8,604 bases of DNA from Burkholderiales bacterium (GTDB lineage Bacteria > Pseudomonadota > Gammaproteobacteria > Burkholderiales > CAIKXV01): positions 1 through 8,604 of the forward strand of contig JACMMK010000409.1 in NCBI GenBank assembly GCA_014379045.1, written 5' to 3'. The position numbers and the translations under genes are program-made. Positions 1 to 5,282 of this stretch are shown here, in pieces. Below the pieces are notes generated by a model. That model was not told where the DNA came from, did not search any database, and was given only the letters and a program-made list of their open reading frames with translations. How positions within the stretch are numbered: position 1 is the first letter of the stretch; each line of letters opens with the position of its first letter.

Positions 1-1
1 C

Positions 2-55
2 GCGTCCGCGCCCCGCGCCGACGCCGCGGTCGACGCGGGCGCCCGGGCGCGCTGA
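2..55 (+). CDS. C-terminal end of an unidentified upstream gene (partial)
   Basis: The reading frame starting at base 2 is open from the window edge and ends with TGA at 53-55, six bases before the pssA start. It encodes 17 residues of Ala/Arg/Asp-rich low-complexity sequence ending in GARAR. The composition and tight spacing suit the tail of a gene co-transcribed with pssA. In betaproteobacteria the gene before pssA is often psd (phosphatidylserine decarboxylase), but nothing in these residues identifies it. So short an open frame in GC-rich DNA could also be chance. Confidence 0.35.
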   Translation, partial: ASAPRADAAVDAGARAR

Positions 56-61
56 TCGACG

Positions 62-1000
62 ATGGTGCGACCCGACCCCCACAAGGTCGCCAAGATAGAA
101 AGCCGCCGGCGCGGCATCTACTGGCTGCCCAACGCGTTCACTACCGCGGCGCTGTTCGCAGGTTTCTTCGCTATCGTGCAGGCGATGAACGGGCGTTACG
201 AGACGGCTGCGATGGCGATCTTCGTCGCCGCCATTCTCGACGGGCTCGATGGCCGGGTGGCGCGCTGGACGCGCACGCAGAGCGCGTTCGGCGCGGAGTA
301 CGACTCGTTGTCGGACATGGTCTCGTTCGGCGTTGCGCCCGCACTCGTTGTCTATGTCTGGGCGCTGCGCGACTTCTCGCAACTCGGGGAGCTCGGCAAT
401 CAGTCGCACTGGCTGCTGGGACGGCTCGGCTGGATCGCGGCCTTCATCTACTGTGCCTGCGCGGCGCTGCGGCTCGCGCGTTTCAACACGCAGCTGGACG
501 TGGCCGACAAACGCTATTTCACCGGCTTGCCGAGCCCTGCCGCGGCGGGCCTGGTCGCGAGCCTCGTCTGGGCGTTCAGCCTTTACCAGGTCGAAGGCGG
601 GGACGTGAAGTGGCTGGCATGGATCGTCACCGTGTTCGCCGGCTTCTCGATGGTGAGCAACTTCAAGTTCTACAGCGGCAAGGACATCAACCTGCGCAAG
701 CCGGTGTCGTTTCCGGTCGTGGTCGGCATGGCGATCGGGGTCGGCCTGTTGAGCCTGGTCGCCGACACCCTGGCCGAACTGTTGCTGGCCGTGTCGCTCC
801 TCTATGCGCTGTCGGGGTACGTGATGGCGTTGCTCAGGATGCGCGGCTCGCGCGCGAGCGTGCCGGGCGTCGCGCGTGTCGACCCGAATGCGAACCCCCC
901 GTCCAGCGCCACTCCCGACCCGGCTGCCAACGCGACTGCCCGGCGAGATCCGGACGCCGATTCGCCTTCTGCGCCGACGGACAAGTCTCCGCCGGGCTGA
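62..1000 (+). CDS. pssA: CDP-diacylglycerol--serine O-phosphatidyltransferase (phosphatidylserine synthase), integral membrane
   Basis: Transfers a phosphatidyl group from CDP-diacylglycerol to L-serine, making phosphatidylserine, the precursor of phosphatidylethanolamine, in the inner membrane. The 312-residue product carries the complete CDP-alcohol phosphatidyltransferase signature at residues 60-85: D60, D63, G64, A67, R68, G77, D81 and D85, the metal- and CDP-binding residues. Hydrophobic segments lie at about 25-41, 46-60, 88-102, 121-139, 158-175, 183-200, 217-233 and 236-258, as expected for this polytopic family. The motif GIYWLPNAFTTAALFAGF near the N-terminus is typical of the betaproteobacterial pssA type. 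The last 45 or so residues (268-312) are a Pro/Ala/Asp/Ser-rich tail outside the membrane core and not needed for the fold. The ATG at 62 has no clear Shine-Dalgarno sequence, but it follows the upstream stop closely, suggesting translational coupling. leuA lies 311 bp downstream on the same strand. Confidence 0.95.
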   Translation: MVRPDPHKVAKIESRRRGIYWLPNAFTTAALFAGFFAIVQAMNGRYETAAMAIFVAAILDGLDGRVARWTRTQSAFGAEYDSLSDMVSFGVAPALVVYVWALRDFSQLGELGNQSHWLLGRLGWIAAFIYCACAALRLARFNTQLDVADKRYFTGLPSPAAAGLVASLVWAFSLYQVEGGDVKWLAWIVTVFAGFSMVSNFKFYSGKDINLRKPVSFPVVVGMAIGVGLLSLVADTLAELLLAVSLLYALSGYVMALLRMRGSRASVPGVARVDPNANPPSSATPDPAANATARRDPDADSPSAPTDKSPPG

Positions 1001-1073
1001 CTGCGGGGCTCGAAAAACCCGTCCGGTGCCTGCTGGGTGTGGCATGCCCCGGGAATGACAGGTCACGGCGCGC

Positions 1074-1102
1074 TTGCACGGCCCGCCGGCACCCTCTACA
1101 CT
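1074..1102 (+). promoter_or_regulatory. Candidate sigma-70 promoter for leuA
   Basis: TTGCAC (1074-1079) and TACACT (1097-1102) are separated by exactly 17 bases. They match 3/6 and 4/6 positions of the -35 and -10 consensus, a moderate score helped by the ideal spacing. The expected transcription start is about 1108-1110, on top of the ATG at 1109. Any product of the short ORF there would come from a leaderless or near-leaderless message. The promoter would let leuA be transcribed apart from pssA. Confidence 0.45.
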
Positions 1103-1108
1103 TTGGCA

Positions 1109-1195
1109 ATGTCTTCAGTGACCCAGCGCGTCGTCCTGTTCTCTTATCTGACCAGCTATCTGCTGGCCAGCTGGCTGCTGCGCCCCGCGCGCTAG
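1109..1195 (+). CDS. Candidate 28-residue hydrophobic leader/small ORF upstream of leuA
   Basis: ATG at 1109 to TAG at 1193-1195 encodes 28 residues: a short polar start, then a hydrophobic stretch (VVLFSYLTSYLLASWLL, residues 8-24) and a basic RPAR end. Six of the 28 residues are Leu, all CTG, including two Leu-Leu pairs at 18-19 and 23-24; three more are Val. The position, between a plausible promoter and leuA, and the leucine content resemble a leucine leader peptide. There is no Shine-Dalgarno sequence, and the downstream hairpin lacks the T-run of a classical attenuator. It could also be a one-pass membrane microprotein or a chance ORF. Nothing beyond composition and position supports translation. 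Confidence 0.25.
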   Translation: MSSVTQRVVLFSYLTSYLLASWLLRPAR

Positions 1196-1225
1196 CCGAC
1201 CTCACGACCCCTGCGTCACCCGTAC

Positions 1226-1252
1226 CGGCGCCGTCGAAATCCGACGCCGCCG
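1226..1252 (+). other. GC-rich hairpin in the leuA leader
   Basis: The arms CGTCG (1232-1236) and CGACG (1242-1246) pair around the loop AAATC. They are extended, after one C/C mismatch (1231/1247), by CGGCG (1226-1230) pairing with CGCCG (1248-1252). This makes ten pairs with one mismatch. The hairpin lies 30 bases after the stop of the short ORF and 48 bases before the leuA ribosome binding site. No T-run follows, so it is not a canonical intrinsic terminator. It could act as a pause, mRNA-stability or regulatory structure. Confidence 0.45.
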
Positions 1253-1300
1253 TGGTCCAAGACTGCATCTCGCGAACACCTCTCCCGCATACCCTGCGGC

Positions 1301-1306
1301 AAGGAG
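1301..1306 (+). promoter_or_regulatory. leuA ribosome binding site
   Basis: AAGGAG lies 5 bases before the ATG at 1312 but only 2 bases before the tandem ATG at 1309. The spacing favours 1312 as the main start, although the two starts differ by a single Met. Confidence 0.8.
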
Positions 1307-1311
1307 ACATG

Positions 1312-2850
1312 ATGGGCACCGAACATCTGATCATATTCGACACCACGATGCGCGATGGCGAACAGAGCCCGGGCGCGACGATGACGCGCGAAGAAAAACT
1401 GCGCATCGCCCGACAACTCGAACGGATGCGCGTGGACGTGATCGAGGCCGGCTTTCCGGCGGCGAGCAACGGCGATTTCGAGGCGGTGCATTCGGTCGCC
1501 TCGATCATCCACGAGAGCACGATCTGCGGTCTGTCGCGCGCCAACGAGAAGGACATACGCCGTTGCGCGGAGGCGATCGCACCGGCGCCGCGCAAGCGCA
1601 TCCACACGTTTCTCGCGACCTCGCGCATCCACATGGAGAAGAAGCTGCGGATGGAACCGTCGCAGGTGCTCGAGACCGCGGTCAACTCGGTGCGCTTCGC
1701 GCGCGGCTTCACCGACGATGTCGAGTTCTCGCCCGAGGACGCCGGACGCTCGGACATCGACTTCCTCTGCCGCGTACTCGAGGCGGTCATCAAGGCCGGC
1801 GCAACGACGCTCAACATCCCCGACACCGTCGGCTACACGATGCCGGAGCAGTACGGGTCGCTGATCCGCACGCTGCGCGAGCGGGTACCCAATGCCGACA
1901 AGGTGATCTGGTCGACGCATTGCCACAACGATCTCGGACTCGCCGCGGCCAATTCGCTCGCGGGCGTGATGAACGGCGCGCGCCAGGTCGAGTGCACGAT
2001 CAACGGCCTGGGCGAACGCGCCGGCAACGCCGCACTCGAAGAGATCGTGATGGCGGTGCGCACGCGCCAGGACGTGTTCCCGTGCGACACCCGGATCGAC
2101 GCCACCCAGATCGTGCCGGCCAGTCGTCTGGTCGCCGGCATCACCGGGTTCGCGGTGCAGCCGAACAAGGCGGTGGTCGGCGCCAATGCGTTCGCGCACG
2201 AGTCGGGCATCCACCAGGACGGTGTGCTGAAGAATCGCGAGACCTACGAGATCATGCGCGCGCAGGACGTCGGCTGGCATGCGAACCGGATCGTTCTCGG
2301 CAAGTTGTCCGGCCGCAACGCCTTTCGCACGCGCCTGCAGGAACTCGGGGTCGTCGTCGAGTCCGAAGAGATCCTGAACGCGGCGTTCGCGCGGTTCAAG
2401 GAACTCGCCGACCGCAAGCACGAGATCTTCGACGAAGACCTGCAGGCACTGATGTCCGACGAGACGGTCACCCCGCAGGACGAACATTTCAAGCTCGCCT
2501 CGATGAGCGCACATTCGGAGACCGGTGAAGCGCCGCAGGCGCGCGTGACGCTGACGGTCGGCGGCGTGCAGATGCGGGCTGAAGCCTCGGGCAGCGGACC
2601 GGTCGATGCGTCGTTCAAGGCGGTCGAATCGATGGTCGCGAGCGGTGCCGAGCTGCAGCTTTATTCGGTCAACAGCATCACCAGCGGCACCGAGTCGCAG
2701 GGCGAGGTCACCGTGCGCCTGCAACGCGCCGGGCGGATCGTCAACGGGGTCGGGGCCGATACCGACATCGTCGTGGCCTCGGTCAAAGCGTACTTGAACG
2801 CCCTCAACCGATTGCAGAGCGTCGAGCGGATGAACCCGCAGGAAGGTTAG
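1312..2850 (+). CDS. leuA: 2-isopropylmalate synthase
   Basis: Condenses acetyl-CoA with 2-ketoisovalerate to 2-isopropylmalate, the first committed step of leucine synthesis, in the cytoplasm. From the ATG at 1312 the product is 512 residues, the usual size of the bacterial LeuA type. The N-terminal TIM-barrel holds FDTTMRDGEQSPGA (catalytic R14, metal ligand D15), the metal-binding HCHND (H203, H205) and GLGERAGNA (232-240, N239). HESGIHQDG follows at 296-304. A linker runs from about residue 310 to 390, and the C-terminal LeuA regulatory domain (about 390-502) is complete, ending in GADTDIVVASVKAYLNALN, the region that binds leucine for feedback inhibition in this family. Nothing is missing, so the enzyme should be active and leucine-sensitive. 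It probably has its own promoter after pssA. The next gene converges on it from the other strand. Confidence 0.97.
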   Translation: MGTEHLIIFDTTMRDGEQSPGATMTREEKLRIARQLERMRVDVIEAGFPAASNGDFEAVHSVASIIHESTICGLSRANEKDIRRCAEAIAPAPRKRIHTFLATSRIHMEKKLRMEPSQVLETAVNSVRFARGFTDDVEFSPEDAGRSDIDFLCRVLEAVIKAGATTLNIPDTVGYTMPEQYGSLIRTLRERVPNADKVIWSTHCHNDLGLAAANSLAGVMNGARQVECTINGLGERAGNAALEEIVMAVRTRQDVFPCDTRIDATQIVPASRLVAGITGFAVQPNKAVVGANAFAHESGIHQDGVLKNRETYEIMRAQDVGWHANRIVLGKLSGRNAFRTRLQELGVVVESEEILNAAFARFKELADRKHEIFDEDLQALMSDETVTPQDEHFKLASMSAHSETGEAPQARVTLTVGGVQMRAEASGSGPVDASFKAVESMVASGAELQLYSVNSITSGTESQGEVTVRLQRAGRIVNGVGADTDIVVASVKAYLNALNRLQSVERMNPQEG

Positions 2851-2945
2851 CAGTCGAGGAACGATCCGCTTCGCCGCTTACGCAGTGCGGGCGGCGCGGC
2901 GCCACGGGTTTCGGCCGGTCGGCCCGCTTGCTGCAGCCGGCGACT

Positions 2946-5114
2946 TCAGGCGGCGGCGCTGAAGCGCCGCACCGCTTTTCTGAGGTCGCGCGCCAGGTAC
3001 TGTAGGTTGCGCGCCGAGCCTTCGGTGCGACCAACCGCGAGTGCATTGGTTTCGGACATCTGCGCAATTTCGTCGATCGTGCAGGCGATCTCCTGGCTCG
3101 CGTTTCGTTGTTCACTCGTCGATTGCGCGATCTCGCGGATCGTCGCAGCGGTTGCCGAGGTGCCCTCGCTGATCCGCCCGAGCGCCTCGGCGGCGCGCGC
3201 TGCCTGCTCGACGCCCTCGCGCGCCTGATCGGTGCAAGTTGTCATCGTGCGCTCGGCTTCGTGGGTGTCGTGCTGGATCGAGTCGATCACCTTGCTGATG
3301 TCGTGGGTCGAGCGTGCAGTGCGTTCGGCCAGCTTGCGCACCTCATCGGCGACGACCGCGAACCCGCGTCCGTGATCACCGGCACGCGCGGCTTCGATCG
3401 CCGCGTTCAACGCCAGCAGATTGGTCTGTTCGGCGATCTCCCGAATCGTTCGAACGATGCCACCGATCGTCTGTGACCTTTCGTCGAGGCGGTGAATGGC
3501 GCCACTGGAGCCTTCGATCGACGTCGCGATCGCGCGCACTTCGGTTGCAGCGAGTTCGACGATCTCGCGACCGTCCGAAGCCGCGCATGTCGCCGCATCG
3601 GAGAGTCGTGCTGCGGCGGTCGCGTTGTCCGCCACCTGGCCGATGCTGACCTTGACCTGCTCCACCGCAGCTGCCGCGATGGCCGCGTTCTCGCTCTGCC
3701 GGAGCGATGCGACCGCGACCGAGTGCGATGCACGCACGAGTTCGTCGGAAGCGGTACTCACCCGCAGCGCGGTGCCGGTCACGTGACGCACGGTGTCGTC
3801 GGTCTTGTCGACGAAACTGTTTATCCAGCGCGCGAGTTCGTCAGTGCCATCGTCGCGAAAGCGCGAGTCGTCGAGGCGGTCTGCGAGCGATCCCCCGCAC
3901 TCGGCGATGCGCAGGAAGAAGCCGGACATCGCGTCGAGCGCACGTGCCGCCGGCGCAAGCGCGAACGCGTACAGAAGTGCCAGCATCGCAGTCGCCCAGA
4001 CGGCCATCGCGCTCCAGTAGAAGGTCGAGCGCAGACCGAAACCGAATGTGAGCGCCGCGTCGACCGCGATCGTGCCAAGTGTCATGCCCGCAACGAGTCG
4101 ACACGAGCGATAGCCGATCGACCTGCGCCGCGTGACCTCTTCGAGATCCGCTTCGCACATCATTCCCCACCGATCGGCAGAGCCGGGCAGGGTGAACGTG
4201 ATGCCTTTGCCGACGACCGGAATATGTCGATAGTCGGGGTATCCGGGGTACGTGACGAACAGGTTTTCGCCCGCATGAATCGTCTCGCGTACGCCCGGAT
4301 GCAGCTGACCGGTCGCCGGGTCGTTGAACATCAGTTCGAGCTCGGTGTGGGCGTTGACGCGCACGATTCCGTAACGCGTCCGTACCCCCTGCTTGAGGTT
4401 GTCGCCGAGCGTGAACGCACCGTCTTCGAAGCGCGAGCGCGACAACGCGGTACCCGGCTTGATTGCAGGGTCGAATCGTGACTCGACCATGAACAGGTAG
4501 TTGTCCCCGGACTCGCGAAAGATATGGCCGGCTTCACGCTGAATTACGTCGCTCATCACGTCGTTCGGCATCCGTGCGCACAGGCAGCCAAGGGTCTTGC
4601 CCGCGTGCACCAGCGGCTGCCAGAACATCAGCGTGACCGGGTCATGAAAGGGCGACACCGAGGCTCCGATCGCCGCCGTCAACGCGTCGATATAGGGTCC
4701 GTGCAAAAAGGGTGCTTCGAGCCCGGCCTTCAGTGCGCCAGCGGACAGATCGGCCTTCCCCGCGTGGCGTTCGAACGTCGAAGCGGTCACGCGTCCCTCA
4801 GGCGAAACCAGGAAGAGTTCGGAGAACTCGGGCGCGGCGGCGAGCGCTTCGCGCAGCGCCGCGCCGTCGATCGGATCGGCACGAGCGGCGAAGTCGAGCG
4901 CGATCGCACCCAGGAACTCCCAATGACCATTCGCCCAGTCGGTCAGCAACCTCTGCCGAGTGCGTGCAACGCCTTCGAAGGTGTGCTCGAGCACGGCGCA
5001 ACGGCCACGATTGAGCAGGCACGCCCATCGCATCGCGATCTTCCCAGTGGCGCCGAGCCAGGGGAGCCAGCGACGCTCCGTGCCCTGGAACCGCATCGCA
5101 GCGCTCTTCAACAT
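2946..5114 (-). CDS. Methyl-accepting chemotaxis protein with N-terminal Cache-like sensor and central membrane hairpin
   Basis: A chemoreceptor that would relay ligand binding to CheW/CheA and so control flagellar rotation; the ligand is unknown. The 722-residue product has an N-terminal alpha/beta sensor region (about 40-330), which I read as a Cache-type domain. Two adjacent hydrophobic segments follow (about 340-361 and 365-387), then a HAMP-like region (about 388-440, with DDGTDELARWINSFVDK) and a long helical signalling domain (about 445-715). The signalling domain holds the diagnostic hairpin tip: IREIAEQTNLLALNAA (557-572), EAARAGDHGRGFAVVADEV (574-592) and KLAERTA. No hydrophobic segment precedes the sensor. 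Basic residues flank the first membrane segment on its N-terminal side (RRR at 329-331, R336, R339). The sensor is therefore predicted to be cytoplasmic, unlike Tsr/Tar-type receptors. The C-terminus has no CheR-tethering pentapeptide. The ATG at 5114 is supported by GGGAG eight bases upstream. A sigma-28-like promoter precedes it. The neighbours are not chemotaxis genes, so it is an orphan receptor. Confidence 0.93.
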   Translation of the reverse strand: MLKSAAMRFQGTERRWLPWLGATGKIAMRWACLLNRGRCAVLEHTFEGVARTRQRLLTDWANGHWEFLGAIALDFAARADPIDGAALREALAAAPEFSELFLVSPEGRVTASTFERHAGKADLSAGALKAGLEAPFLHGPYIDALTAAIGASVSPFHDPVTLMFWQPLVHAGKTLGCLCARMPNDVMSDVIQREAGHIFRESGDNYLFMVESRFDPAIKPGTALSRSRFEDGAFTLGDNLKQGVRTRYGIVRVNAHTELELMFNDPATGQLHPGVRETIHAGENLFVTYPGYPDYRHIPVVGKGITFTLPGSADRWGMMCEADLEEVTRRRSIGYRSCRLVAGMTLGTIAVDAALTFGFGLRSTFYWSAMAVWATAMLALLYAFALAPAARALDAMSGFFLRIAECGGSLADRLDDSRFRDDGTDELARWINSFVDKTDDTVRHVTGTALRVSTASDELVRASHSVAVASLRQSENAAIAAAAVEQVKVSIGQVADNATAAARLSDAATCAASDGREIVELAATEVRAIATSIEGSSGAIHRLDERSQTIGGIVRTIREIAEQTNLLALNAAIEAARAGDHGRGFAVVADEVRKLAERTARSTHDISKVIDSIQHDTHEAERTMTTCTDQAREGVEQAARAAEALGRISEGTSATAATIREIAQSTSEQRNASQEIACTIDEIAQMSETNALAVGRTEGSARNLQYLARDLRKAVRRFSAAA
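2953..2979 (+). terminator. Possible leuA terminator inside the chemoreceptor 3' end
   Basis: GCGGCGC (2953-2959), loop TGAA and GCGCCGC (2964-2970) form a perfect 7-bp stem, followed after five bases by TTTT (2976-2979). It lies 103 bases past the leuA stop and within the last codons of the opposing chemoreceptor gene. A competing 6-bp pairing, CTTCAG (2944-2949) with CTGAAG (2959-2964), overlaps it. The late, short T-run makes this a weak intrinsic terminator. The stem may instead follow from GC-rich Arg/Ala codons. Confidence 0.35.
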
Positions 5115-5122
5115 CTGTTCGA

Positions 5123-5127
5123 CTCCC
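5123..5127 (-). promoter_or_regulatory. Ribosome binding site of the chemoreceptor gene
   Basis: On the minus strand GGGAG stands eight bases before the ATG at 5114. It favours that start over the in-frame Met at residue 7, which has no comparable site. Confidence 0.65.
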
Positions 5128-5204
5128 GTGCGACGTCTTCAAAGCGCACGCCCGATCCTTCGTTGTGGACCGCGACGAGCCGTTCAGTACAAGCCCTGAC
5201 TCTG

Positions 5205-5231
5205 ATTACGGCTGTGCAGGAACCGACTTTA
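5205..5231 (-). promoter_or_regulatory. Sigma-28 (FliA)-type promoter for the chemoreceptor
   Basis: Read on the minus strand, TAAAGTCG is followed after 11 bases by GCCGTAAT. Counted from TAAA, the spacer to GCCG is exactly 15 bases. The enterobacterial FliA consensus is TAAAGTTT-N11-GCCGATAA, so the -35 half matches 6/8 and the -10 half 5/8 with all of GCCG. Transcription would start near 5198, giving a 5' leader of about 84 bases before the ATG at 5114. FliA dependence is what one expects for a chemoreceptor. Confidence 0.65.
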
Positions 5232-5270
5232 GACGACGGATCGTGGCATCCTCCAGCCGTCACGTTCACG

Positions 5271-5279
5271 GGGAGGTGA
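5271..5279 (+). promoter_or_regulatory. Strong ribosome binding site of the PLD-like gene
   Basis: GGGAGGTGA closely matches the anti-Shine-Dalgarno complement. Its GGAGG core ends six bases before the ATG at 5283, which fixes that start and suggests efficient translation. I found no convincing sigma-70 promoter for this gene in the 168-bp divergent gap. Confidence 0.85.
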
Positions 5280-5282
5280 CCG

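Larger units (their letters stand above)
1001..1311 (+). other. pssA-leuA intergenic leader region
   Basis: These 311 bases carry no conserved gene. They hold a candidate sigma-70 promoter (1074-1102), a 28-codon hydrophobic ORF (1109-1195), a strong hairpin (1226-1252) and the leuA ribosome binding site (1301-1306). The leuA reading frame happens to be open back to 610, but the coding similarity to LeuA begins only at 1309/1312, so the open stretch is not an N-terminal extension. Between 1001 and 1073 I see only short palindromes such as GGCATGCC at 1041-1048, and no convincing pssA terminator. Confidence 0.6.

Noticed and set aside
1109..1252. Classical leucine transcription attenuator
   Set aside because: The hairpin after the leucine-rich ORF has no T-run and no clear antiterminator/terminator pair. 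It is reported only as a candidate leader, not as an attenuator.
610..1311. Open reading frame upstream of and continuous with leuA, giving a possible 746-residue product
   Set aside because: LeuA similarity begins at MGTEHLIIFDTT. The upstream stretch overlaps pssA out of frame, is Arg/Gly-rich and resembles no domain. A proper ribosome binding site stands at 1301-1306.
1216..2724. 502-codon ORF antisense to leuA
   Set aside because: It mirrors leuA codon bias in GC-rich DNA. Its product is His/Arg/Asp-rich without recognisable motifs, and leuA itself is unambiguous.
3492..4481. 329-codon ORF opposite the chemoreceptor
   Set aside because: It lies wholly within the receptor coding region, is Arg-rich, and has no convincing start signal.
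5163..5233. Sigma-70 promoter for the PLD-like gene (TTGTGG with GTACAA, or TTTAGA as -10)
   Set aside because: The hexamers match poorly or at the wrong spacing. TTTAGA overlaps the better sigma-28 match on the other strand.
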